From Lancefieldella parvula DSM 20469 (GTDB lineage: Bacteria > Actinomycetota > Coriobacteriia > Coriobacteriales > Atopobiaceae), in assembly GCF_000024225.1 (NCBI RefSeq), contig NC_013203.1, forward strand, positions 434,001-498,000: a DNA stretch of 64,000 nucleotides, written 5' to 3'. Below the pieces are notes generated by a model. The model made no database searches. It was not told the DNA's origin and saw only the letters and a list, made by a program, of their open reading frames with translations. Positions 42,774 to 50,802 of this stretch are shown piece after piece (the stretch's first letter is position 1; each line of letters opens with the position of its first letter). Both the position numbers and the translations under genes were made by a program.

Positions 42774-44741
42774 ATGAAAAGGGTCTCAACCTCTTCTTTT
42801 ACGAGAGTAGCTGCAGTGTCATTATCTCTTCTTTTGATATTGACTCTTTTTCCTCTTAATCCTGTAAAAGCTTATGCAACAGATCCTGCAAAAGGTATAG
42901 AGGTTCGTGAAGATGCTTCTAAATTAGAGGCGAGTGTTGCAGCAGCAAAGGCAGCTGGTGTAGATGTTCAAAAAGATGATGATGTTGACAAGGGTTCTGT
43001 CGAATCGTCATCAGATATTGATGCTAAAAAGTCTGAGATTCAAGATGATTACAACAAACAATCTCAAGATTTAGATGCTATTACAGAAGAAGCTAAACAG
43101 AAGCTAGCAGACTATGCTACAAAAAAGGCTGCTTATGATACCGCCAAGGCTAAGTATGACGCAGACAAAGCTCAGTATGATGCAGACAAAGCTCAGTATG
43201 ATGCAGATATGATTGCTTATAATAAAGCTATGGCTGAGCTTGAACAGAAAAAGAACGAAGATGGCTATATGACTAAGCCATATCCGCAGCTTTTAACATT
43301 TAAATCTGAGCCAAATGCAGTACTTACTCTTTCAGGCAGAAAATATACACATGATGAGTTTAGTGCAGAAGTTAGATCTTGGAATCTTGGATCTGAGCCA
43401 TGGAGATATTCATACTTTGATGCATTAAATAATGGACAGGCTGCTAATGCAGCACGTGTTATGTTAGAAAAAGATAAGCCTTTCACTGCTACATATACAA
43501 ATTTGACTAATTCTAGCTATAACGGTAAGAAGATTTCTAAAGTTGTATATACCTATACGTATAAGGGTTCTTCGGGAGTAAACGTACCTAATAAGCTTCC
43601 AGTTGTCTTGCAAAAGGACCCTACGGTTACTATTTGGTATAACGATTTCTTCGGTGATGCTCGAATTAATGTAACTGTTAAATTTTATGATGAAGACGGT
43701 AATGTAATTGACCCAACTGGTTCATTACTGAGTTTTTCTTCATTAAATAGAGGAAATGGATCCGGTGCAGTTGATAAAGATGCAATTGAAAAGGTTGGAT
43801 ACTTTAACGGCGAATATGTGCCTATTTCAGGATCAACAATTAAACCCCATGCTGATGGCAGCGCGTATTCAGATACAAATAATGCTGAAAAAGCTTATGG
43901 TTCCAGATTTAATACAGCTGACTGGGATACACCAACTTCTCCTAAAGCATGGTATGGTGCCATTGTTGGCCGAGTAACAAGTCCTGAAATTAGTTTTGAT
44001 ATGGCCTCTCATAAGAGCGGCATTGTTTGGTTTGCTCTCAATTCGGATATTAAGGCAATTAATGTGCCCACCAAACCAGTTGAGCCAACACCACCTACAC
44101 CTCCAGCAGAAGAGCCTGAGAAGCCAACATTTAGCGCTCGATATCATTTGGACGTATTCTATGTAAAGCCTCAGTTAGAGAAGAAAGCATTAAGTGAGGA
44201 TGATAAGGATATTAATTCCAATACAGTAAAGACTAATTCTGTTGTCAAATTTGCATTGAATACTACGCCTTTTCCAGCAGGGCATGAAAAAATTGACTCT
44301 GTAGTTTTCCATGATGTATTACCCGAGGGTTATGAAGTCAATTTGGAAGACACAAAGAAGGCAAGTCCTGATTATGAAGTAAGTTACGATGAAGGTACGC
44401 GTACGCTTGTCTTTACAGCAAATGCTTCTTTGCTCAGTCAGATTAATGCTGATCCAACTAAGGAAGCTGATGTTCCTGCTCCTGTAATCGTTGGTAAAGT
44501 TACAAAAGATGGAGCTGTTTACGAAAACGACTTTGATATAGATATTAATAATACCTATACAAGAAGCTCAAATAAGGTAACGGTAAAGACACCTGAGCCT
44601 CCTAATCCGCCAAAGAAACGTAAAAAGAAGGCTAAAACTCCATATACAGGAGACGCAGGAGTATTTTCTTCTATTGCTCTTTGTACAGGATCAATAGCAG
44701 TATTAGGTGGTTCTTGGTTTATTAAGAAGAAAAAGAAATAG
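42774..44741 (+). CDS. Antigen I/II-family wall-anchored adhesin
   Basis: 655 residues. Signal peptide to about 35; Ala-rich coiled-coil repeats (KYDADKAQ units, 50-155); GbpC/Spa-type V domain (~160-440) with ATYTNLTNSSYNGKKISKVVY and the YDEDGNVID and SFSSLNRGNG segments. A Pro-rich linker (~445-470) leads to one isopeptide-type C domain (~470-610; YHLDVFYVKPQ, DVLPEGYEV, VVGKVTKDGAVYENDF). The sorting signal is TPYTG (622-626), a hydrophobic stretch and KKKKK. This matches streptococcal SspB/PAc but is less than half their length, with one A block, one C domain and no P-repeat array. Its likely role is binding salivary glycoproteins or partner bacteria. AT-rich; acquisition from oral Firmicutes is plausible. 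Confidence 0.9.
   Translation: MKRVSTSSFTRVAAVSLSLLLILTLFPLNPVKAYATDPAKGIEVREDASKLEASVAAAKAAGVDVQKDDDVDKGSVESSSDIDAKKSEIQDDYNKQSQDLDAITEEAKQKLADYATKKAAYDTAKAKYDADKAQYDADKAQYDADMIAYNKAMAELEQKKNEDGYMTKPYPQLLTFKSEPNAVLTLSGRKYTHDEFSAEVRSWNLGSEPWRYSYFDALNNGQAANAARVMLEKDKPFTATYTNLTNSSYNGKKISKVVYTYTYKGSSGVNVPNKLPVVLQKDPTVTIWYNDFFGDARINVTVKFYDEDGNVIDPTGSLLSFSSLNRGNGSGAVDKDAIEKVGYFNGEYVPISGSTIKPHADGSAYSDTNNAEKAYGSRFNTADWDTPTSPKAWYGAIVGRVTSPEISFDMASHKSGIVWFALNSDIKAINVPTKPVEPTPPTPPAEEPEKPTFSARYHLDVFYVKPQLEKKALSEDDKDINSNTVKTNSVVKFALNTTPFPAGHEKIDSVVFHDVLPEGYEVNLEDTKKASPDYEVSYDEGTRTLVFTANASLLSQINADPTKEADVPAPVIVGKVTKDGAVYENDFDIDINNTYTRSSNKVTVKTPEPPNPPKKRKKKAKTPYTGDAGVFSSIALCTGSIAVLGGSWFIKKKKK
43161..43202 (+). 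repeat. Two perfect 21-bp tandem repeats in the adhesin
   Basis: 43161-43181 and 43182-43202 are identical and encode the A-block unit ADKAQYD, with degenerate copies on both sides. Copy number could vary by slippage. Confidence 0.85.
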
Positions 44742-44765
44742 ATAAAAAGATTTTGATTGCAGTTT

Positions 44766-44795
44766 AAAGCCATTCTTCTTTTGAAGAATGGCTTT
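44766..44795 (+). terminator. Rho-independent terminator of the adhesin gene
   Basis: A perfect 13-bp stem AAAGCCATTCTTC / GAAGAATGGCTTT with loop TTTT and T6. Confidence 0.93.
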
Positions 44796-44839
44796 TTTAT
44801 ATTTGTTACTTAGGCGGAATGATTATTTCTTTATAGATT

Positions 44840-45493
44840 TTAATTGTTAAGAATCTTCTGTACCATCTCATCTGCAGTATCTACTAGTGTAGTTGCTCCT
44901 GCAGCTAGAAGTGTATCTTTATCTCTAAATCCCCAGGTAACACTAATGCATGGCATGTTGCTGTTTTGTGCTGTTTTAACATCAACTTCAGAATCTCCAA
45001 TATAAACAGCATCTTTAGGGTTAACGCCAATTTGAGCCAGAGTGTAGTGTACGGGTTCTGCATCTGGCTTTCTTTTTAAGTCATTGCGTTGTCCAAGAGC
45101 AAAGTCAAATCTTCCGGGAAAGAAATTTTTCATTAAATCTGCAATGGCAAAATTTGGTTTGTTTGAAACAACCGCACATTTGACCCCTGCCGCTTTTAGA
45201 ATGTCAATAGCATCAAGAATGCCAGGGTAGGGTACAGTATTATCTAGGCTATGGTCAGCGTAATGTTCTTTAAAGCATGCAAGTACTTGCTGATATGTTG
45301 CGTCATCTGTATCTTCTGGTACAGCATCGCGAATTAGTTTTGCAACTCCATTTCCAACCATTTGACGTACCTCATCAACAGTATAAGTAGGCATATTAAA
45401 TTGCTTGAGGGCATAATTTGTTGCCCAAGCAAGATCATCTATAGTGTTGAGTAATGTGCCATCAAGATCAAAAACAGCGGCTTTATAACTCAT
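44840..45493 (-). CDS. gph: HAD-family phosphatase, phosphoglycolate-phosphatase-like
   Basis: 217 residues. HAD motif I is FDLDGTLLNT, the cap domain is Gph/PPase-type (MVGNGVAKLIRDA), motif II is CAVVSNKP, a Lys lies in the RKPDAEP region and motif IV is VYIGDSEVDVKTAQNS. It dephosphorylates 2-phosphoglycolate or related small phosphates; substrate specificity is not provable by motif. AAAGGAG lies 6 nt before the ATG. It is divergent from the RiPP-like cluster. Confidence 0.88.
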   Translation of the reverse strand: MSYKAAVFDLDGTLLNTIDDLAWATNYALKQFNMPTYTVDEVRQMVGNGVAKLIRDAVPEDTDDATYQQVLACFKEHYADHSLDNTVPYPGILDAIDILKAAGVKCAVVSNKPNFAIADLMKNFFPGRFDFALGQRNDLKRKPDAEPVHYTLAQIGVNPKDAVYIGDSEVDVKTAQNSNMPCISVTWGFRDKDTLLAAGATTLVDTADEMVQKILNN

Positions 45494-45695
45494 TTGTACT
45501 CCTTTTGTTATAGATAGAATTATACTGAGCTTATATTCAGCTTAAAAGTAATTGGTTAAAGTATTATTCAGTATGACTGTAAGATTTTTTGTGTAAAATT
45601 TATGTATTTCTTAAACATTGTTTCATAAACGACAAAATTATTTAAAATTCAGCAAAGGAGCTCATTAGGTTTATGCTTCGAGAATGGAGAAACAA

Positions 45696-45941
45696 ATGAG
45701 TGATGATTTTCGTAAATTGGTAACCGCCCTACAATCTGATTATTCTTTAGCGATTGATTTTCTTGATGATCCTTCATGTTTTTTGAAGAATTATCAGCTT
45801 AATGAAAATGAATACAAAGCTTTAAGTACATCAGATTTTTCTTTGTTAGCAGAATTATGCGGAAGTGAGCAGGTTGCTGCCGGAGCATTATCAGGTGCGC
45901 ATTCAAGTCTTTGCACAAAGACTACTCCAGTAATTAAATGA
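45696..45941 (+). CDS. Candidate RiPP precursor peptide
   Basis: 81 residues. Residues 1-55 look like a helical leader: FLDDPSCFLKNYQLNENEYKAL follows the F..DP...L..Y.L...E..AL pattern found in LigA/Nif11-like RiPP leaders. Residues ~57-81 form a Ser/Thr-rich, Gly/Ala-containing putative core with SGAHSSLCTKTT and one Cys (73); other Cys are at 28 and 55. Its only prolines are 26 and 78. ATG 45696 is chosen for GGAG 6 nt upstream (ATG 45684 is the alternative). The stop overlaps the start of the protease gene, and a lanthipeptide-type lyase-kinase and exporter follow. Modification is inferred from context. Confidence 0.72.
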   Translation: MSDDFRKLVTALQSDYSLAIDFLDDPSCFLKNYQLNENEYKALSTSDFSLLAELCGSEQVAAGALSGAHSSLCTKTTPVIK

Positions 45942-47440
45942 GTGTTATAGAACAGTATAATTTTTATTATCTCGGGACTTGTAAATATTGCATATTTTCA
46001 AGTCCCGAAGATATATTAATCAAAGAGATATTGTTTTTTTCTGTTTCAGATAAGAAAGACTCTTATTGTGTTGTGACTGAAATGGAAGGCTGTCGTTTTA
46101 ATTTAATAGTTTATTTAAATGCATTTGGTTATATTAGTTGGAGTTTTTCTTTTAGGGTTTTGGATGTTTTTTGGGTCGGTTCACGTATTTGTTTAATGCT
46201 TGAGAATTACTTTATTATTTTTGATCCAATTTTAAAGAAACGAATGGTGCTTACATTGCCATCATATAGGATTCATAAGATTATATCTTTGGATTCATCG
46301 GAATATGTTTATTCAACTTTTTCAAAAAGTATCAATTATTGCTCTATTGTAAAACATGATATTATTATAAATAAAGATATAACTATAAAAGAGATATCAT
46401 GCTATGGAAAAGAAGTAAAAGAAAATATAGGCAATTTGAATCAAAATCAGCAAAATGCTATTGATAATTTTGTTTCAACCCTTTCAATATATGGTCAAGT
46501 AAGCTTTGTAGGAAAAATAAATAATGCGATAGTTCAATTTAAATATAATAGATTAAATACTGAAATTGTTGCTGAAGAAAAAGTTCGGTGGACAATTCCT
46601 GGATTTATACAGTCTGGGGGAATATTTAAATCCAAGTTAATTATACTTTGGTCAAATTTTTTGAATGAACCTCAATTGGCTTGTCTAGATGAAAAGCAGT
46701 ATGATAAATTTCATTTTACGAACACATCGTCAATTTCTTATTGTATTGATTCAAGCACATTACAGCCATATTATTTTGTTGGTAATAAGAAATCAAAAGA
46801 CTATGTTCTTTTTTTGCACGGGGGTCCGACTGGTCAATTTGTAAATCGTTATGATTTTCTTTATAAATGTCTCTTAGAGACAAATTGCAATCTATTGTTT
46901 TTGAATTATATTGGAAGTAGCGGATATACAAGTGAATATCAGAGTTCATTAGTTAATAGGGGAGGAAAGTTAGATGTAAAGTTAATCAAAGAGTTTATTG
47001 AAAATTTCATTAAAAATTACGAAATTAATAGATTAGTAGTAGTTGGGATGAGCTATGGAGGCTACCTGTCTATACTCCTTTCAAAGAGATTTAGTACAAG
47101 AGAATTTATCAAGTTCGTCTCTATTTCTGGATTTTGTAACGTTATGTTTCAATATTTATTTTCATCTGCTCGGAATGTCATTCTTTTATATTTATTAAAT
47201 GATTATGAGAAGAATAAGTATAGCATTGACCCAGTATATATAAATTTTTTAGATGTAAAAAATTTATCTTTTATTCATGGTCTGAATGATACTTATTGCC
47301 CTCTTGAACAGATAGAACAATTTTGCATTAAAAATAACTTCAAACTATCCATTCTTAAAAATTTGAATCATATATCAATGTCATTATTGGACAAATTGGA
47401 TGTAGCTCGCATCTTGATGAAAGAGATGGAAAATGATTAG
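45938..47440 (+). CDS. Prolyl-oligopeptidase-family (S9) peptidase, candidate leader peptidase
   Basis: 500 residues. The C-terminal alpha/beta-hydrolase domain has an HGGP oxyanion motif (294-297), nucleophile Ser372 in GMSYGGY, Asp451 in HGLNDTYC and His478 in NLNHIS. The N-terminal ~280 residues are a divergent, beta-rich region, shorter and less conserved than a standard POP propeller. POP-family enzymes such as FlaP remove leaders in class III lanthipeptide clusters, which suggests that role here. It starts 4 nt inside the end of the precursor gene. No signal peptide. Very AT-rich (one 60-nt sample is 25% GC). Confidence 0.85.
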   Translation: MSVIEQYNFYYLGTCKYCIFSSPEDILIKEILFFSVSDKKDSYCVVTEMEGCRFNLIVYLNAFGYISWSFSFRVLDVFWVGSRICLMLENYFIIFDPILKKRMVLTLPSYRIHKIISLDSSEYVYSTFSKSINYCSIVKHDIIINKDITIKEISCYGKEVKENIGNLNQNQQNAIDNFVSTLSIYGQVSFVGKINNAIVQFKYNRLNTEIVAEEKVRWTIPGFIQSGGIFKSKLIILWSNFLNEPQLACLDEKQYDKFHFTNTSSISYCIDSSTLQPYYFVGNKKSKDYVLFLHGGPTGQFVNRYDFLYKCLLETNCNLLFLNYIGSSGYTSEYQSSLVNRGGKLDVKLIKEFIENFIKNYEINRLVVVGMSYGGYLSILLSKRFSTREFIKFVSISGFCNVMFQYLFSSARNVILLYLLNDYEKNKYSIDPVYINFLDVKNLSFIHGLNDTYCPLEQIEQFCIKNNFKLSILKNLNHISMSLLDKLDVARILMKEMEND

Positions 47441-47708
47441 AAAAGTTAAAACACCGTTGATCGACTCGTTAAATCTATTCATTGAATCTTCGCATGAGAT
47501 AACAGACTACAAACTATACTATGATTTTATTGTTAAGTCTTTTTATGTAAATAGGCAAGAACGGTTCAGTTTATCTGATTTACATAGGTATTTATCAGAA
47601 AAAAATGTTAAAGACAAAAAGGAATTACTTTTAATATATATGCATAGTCTATACGTATTGGCAATAAATAAAAACTTATCAATCTATGGGAATGGTTTTA
47701 ATGTTTAG
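47433..47708 (+). CDS. Unknown small protein in the RiPP-like cluster
   Basis: 91 residues, not recognised. It is predicted helical with aromatic-rich KLYYDFIVKSFYVNRQERFSLSDLHRYLSEK. It overlaps the protease gene by 8 nt and the lyase-kinase gene by up to 23 nt, so it is expressed with them. It could be an accessory or recognition protein, or a split-off N-terminal part of the synthetase; neither can be shown here. Confidence 0.65.
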   Translation: MIRKVKTPLIDSLNLFIESSHEITDYKLYYDFIVKSFYVNRQERFSLSDLHRYLSEKNVKDKKELLLIYMHSLYVLAINKNLSIYGNGFNV

Positions 47709-48939
47709 GGCAGAGGATTACTTAAAAAATATTGAAAAAGATCAACTTGGAATTTGGGCTTATCCAAGTGATAATATTTATGATAATTTACCAACTTCTG
47801 GAATAAAAGTACATATTTCTGCAATTCCACAAAATTCTGAGTATATTTTTAAAGCAGTGTATCCTTTTTTACAAGAAAAAAATTTATTATTTAAGGTTCT
47901 TGTATCTGATCAAATTTTGATGCGAGAGAATAGTGGTGAGTTTGGTTATTCTCAATTAGGTAAATTTATAACAATTTATCCAAAATCGGAAAATGAGCTC
48001 GTTAGTATTGTTCCTGCTCTTCATATTTTAACAATTGGGTTTTCTTCAATTAGAATTCCCTCAGATTGTAGATATACGAATGATTCAATTATATATTATC
48101 GATATGGAGAGTTTAAGTCAGATGAAAATTTTATTGATAATCGATTAAGCACTTCAACTACAAAAAATTTAATCCCAGATGACTTGAAATATGTTCAGAA
48201 AGAACTTTCTATTATAAAAGAGTTCACCCCGATTAAATGTATCCGAGCGAGAGGAAAGTCATGTGTTTATCTCGGAATAATGAATTGTAATCGCAAAATT
48301 GTAATAATAAAAATGTGGAATCATATTGGTGAAGGATTAGATTATTCAGGTTTTGAATTATTTAAGCATGAATATAAGTTGTTGAAGTCATGTGAAAAGC
48401 TAAATTCTATTCCAAATATGATAGATTCATTTTATTACAAGGACTGTTATGTAATTGTCGAAGAGAACATGACTGGACATTTGCTTCAAGATTTTTTATT
48501 AAAAGAAGTTTCTAGGAAAAAAAGAAAACTTATAATGTGTGGAATAATTTCAGAGTTAGAAAAGATTGTGTGTAATGGATTTATTCCTTTTGATATTGCG
48601 CCATCAAATTTGTTATTAAAAGGGAATAAGATAAAATTAATCGATTTCGAGTTTTTTCGTTCAATTGATGAAGACTTACCAACTTACAATTTCGGAACGC
48701 CTGGATTTATGCACGATAACGTACAGCCAAGTAGGCAGTTTATTTTTTCATTAGCAATGATAGATTATTATTTACAAAATAGTGTTCAATATAAAACGTT
48801 GTTAGAAAATAATGAAGTTAATGAGGATACTAAAGACTATGTCTATAACAAGTTTAGTTTTATTTTGTCTAAAGAAAATACCACTTCGCTAGAAGACTGT
48901 CTAAGAATACTTAAAGAGTATATAGAGGAGGAAAGATAG
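47701..48939 (+). CDS. Lanthipeptide-synthetase-like lyase-kinase protein lacking a cyclase domain
   Basis: 412 residues. Residues ~30-160 match the phosphoSer/Thr lyase domain of class III/IV LanKC/LanL: the KVH motif (36-38, as in SpvC/OspF-type lyases), FKV (64-66), GKFITIYP (87-94) and YYRYG (132-136). Residues ~175-340 are a kinase: ATP-site Lys204 in VIIKMW, Glu224, catalytic FDIAPSN (297-303), metal-binding Asp315 in DFE and GTPG (332-335). Full LanKC proteins run on into a ~400-residue LanC-like domain; here the protein ends ~75 residues after the kinase core. It is expected to phosphorylate and eliminate Ser/Thr of the peptide, giving dehydroamino acids. The start could also be 47686 or 47692. 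Confidence 0.8.
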   Translation: MFRAEDYLKNIEKDQLGIWAYPSDNIYDNLPTSGIKVHISAIPQNSEYIFKAVYPFLQEKNLLFKVLVSDQILMRENSGEFGYSQLGKFITIYPKSENELVSIVPALHILTIGFSSIRIPSDCRYTNDSIIYYRYGEFKSDENFIDNRLSTSTTKNLIPDDLKYVQKELSIIKEFTPIKCIRARGKSCVYLGIMNCNRKIVIIKMWNHIGEGLDYSGFELFKHEYKLLKSCEKLNSIPNMIDSFYYKDCYVIVEENMTGHLLQDFLLKEVSRKKRKLIMCGIISELEKIVCNGFIPFDIAPSNLLLKGNKIKLIDFEFFRSIDEDLPTYNFGTPGFMHDNVQPSRQFIFSLAMIDYYLQNSVQYKTLLENNEVNEDTKDYVYNKFSFILSKENTTSLEDCLRILKEYIEEER

Positions 48940-48940
48940 A

Positions 48941-49843
48941 ATGAAATCCATTAAATTTGATGATGTATCGTATCATTATCATAATTCCGATAAAGGAATT
49001 CGGAACTTCTCTTTAGAAATCTCCAAAGGTGAATTTATAGCGGTAATTGGTAAGAATGGTGCAGGTAAATCAACTTTTTTGAATTTGGTTGCTGGACTAT
49101 TAAAGAAGTATGACGGAAAAATTACTGTTGAAGAAGAGATACCCTTTAGAGATGTTGGAGTTTGTCTACAGAAACAATCAATCGATTGGTATTTAAATGT
49201 CTTTGACAATGTGTACCTTGGTGCAAGATTAAGTGGACAAACATCTAGCGATGCTAAGATAAGCACTCATAAAATTATAAATTTACTTGGATTGTTCGAG
49301 TTTAAAGAATCTTTACCTGATGGTTTATCTGGAGGACAGCAGCAGCTCGTACAGGTTGCAAGAGCGTTAGTCCACAAACCAAATTTTCTCATTCTTGATG
49401 AGCCAACCTCCGGGTTGGACGTAATCAAAGGGGATAATTTATTTAAATATTTAAGAAAAGAATGTGATAACAGAAACTGTACAGTACTTGTTTCCTCACA
49501 TGATCTTGGTTTGTTGGAGGAGTATTGTGATCAGGTTTTATTAATTGAAGATGGTAAATTAAAATTCTTCGGTAGAATTTCCGACTTCTTTTTACAGTAC
49601 TCTTATGAAAAATTGGCACGAATTACTTTTGATGGATTGTTATCGCCTGATAATCAAAGAGATTTAATGTCTTGCTGTCCTTTTTCAATTGAAGAAAATG
49701 AAATGACAATAAGTGAAGATTATTTTCTTAAACTGCCTGTTCTTATCGGTAAGTTACAGAAGTTTGTTTCAATAAAGAATATTACTTTTAATAATTTGAC
49801 ACTGCGACAAATAATTTTGGAAGGATCTGCTAATGAATTTTAA
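48941..49843 (+). CDS. ABC transporter ATPase of the RiPP-like cluster
   Basis: 300 residues, ABC-2-type ATPase. Walker A GKNGAGKST, Q-loop CLQKQS, signature LSGGQQQLV, Walker B LILDEPTSGLD and switch SSHD are present, with a ~90-residue C-terminal extension. GAGGAGG lies before ATG 48941, one base after the lyase-kinase stop. Its last 11 nt overlap the permease gene. It probably energises export of (or immunity to) the peptide product. Confidence 0.93.
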   Translation: MKSIKFDDVSYHYHNSDKGIRNFSLEISKGEFIAVIGKNGAGKSTFLNLVAGLLKKYDGKITVEEEIPFRDVGVCLQKQSIDWYLNVFDNVYLGARLSGQTSSDAKISTHKIINLLGLFEFKESLPDGLSGGQQQLVQVARALVHKPNFLILDEPTSGLDVIKGDNLFKYLRKECDNRNCTVLVSSHDLGLLEEYCDQVLLIEDGKLKFFGRISDFFLQYSYEKLARITFDGLLSPDNQRDLMSCCPFSIEENEMTISEDYFLKLPVLIGKLQKFVSIKNITFNNLTLRQIILEGSANEF

Positions 49844-50621
49844 AAAAGAGAGTTTTGGTCTTTCATCATTTGTCATCGTTGTAGAAACAGAGCTTAATGC
49901 ACTTAAGTCAAATAAACACATAATATACAGCAGCTTATTGACTCCAATTTTGTATTATGTTTTTTATGCAATAGGAATTCAGTCAACATTTGGAGATATA
50001 TATTTTCATGGACAGTATATGTCCTTTTTATCATTTGCATTTGCTGGCATTTTGATTATGTGCTTATTTCAACAAATGAATCAAAGTGTTTATAGGTTGG
50101 TTATAGATAAGCGATGGAATATTTTGCCGATTAAACTTGAGAGTGGCATTAATCCTGAGTGTTATGTGTTGGGCATTTCAACACTTCCTTTTGTAGTAAC
50201 GCTGCTTCAATTAATAATTCTTTTGGCTATTTCAATGATTACTGGTATGCAGATAAGTCTTTGGCAAGTTATTGGTATGTTTTTGTTTCTGTGTATTTTT
50301 ATTGTATTCTGGACATCAATTTTTTCTTGTATTGCATTGCTAATTAATGATTATAAACAGCGAGATTTTATTTTGAGTGTAGTAATGACGCCTTTGATTT
50401 TTGCCGCACCACTATTTTATTCTCTTGATAATGCTCCTATGATTCTTCAAGTTATATCAAGATGTAATCCATTAACATATCAACTTGAATTAATTCGAGA
50501 TATTTTGATTGGAAATTTGGATTGGAAGATGACTTTTATTTCCATAGTGATTAGTTTACTATCACTGATTATTGCTGGTAATGTTCTTAAAAAAGTTGAC
50601 TATGCAAGTGGAGAGCATTAA
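49833..50621 (+). CDS. ABC-2 type permease of the RiPP-like cluster
   Basis: 262 residues, six membrane segments, ABC-2 fold: an N-terminal amphipathic stretch, then ILYYVFYAIG and MSFLSFAFAGILIMCLFQQ, with the conserved NPLTYQLELIRD before the last helix. It is the partner of the overlapping ATPase and the last gene of the cluster. Codon use is strongly AT-biased like the rest of 45.7-50.6 kb. Confidence 0.9.
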   Translation: MNFKKESFGLSSFVIVVETELNALKSNKHIIYSSLLTPILYYVFYAIGIQSTFGDIYFHGQYMSFLSFAFAGILIMCLFQQMNQSVYRLVIDKRWNILPIKLESGINPECYVLGISTLPFVVTLLQLIILLAISMITGMQISLWQVIGMFLFLCIFIVFWTSIFSCIALLINDYKQRDFILSVVMTPLIFAAPLFYSLDNAPMILQVISRCNPLTYQLELIRDILIGNLDWKMTFISIVISLLSLIIAGNVLKKVDYASGEH

Positions 50622-50723
50622 ATCATTTTAGCTTAGAATCAATTAGTATAAGACCAATGGACAATTGTAATATTAGAGATATTTGAGTCGTATAGAGAGT
50701 AAAATACATAACCTATGAGCAAG

Positions 50724-50742
50724 AACGTGCCGTCTACACGTT
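50724..50742 (+). terminator. Weak rho-independent terminator after the RiPP-like cluster
   Basis: A 6-bp stem AACGTG / CACGTT with loop CCGTCTA and T5, about 100 nt after the permease stop. Confidence 0.5.
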
Positions 50743-50802
50743 TTTGCCGTCTTAAAGGTGCTTTCCGATTTGGCACAGGGAAGCAAAGACGAAAGGATTG
50801 AA

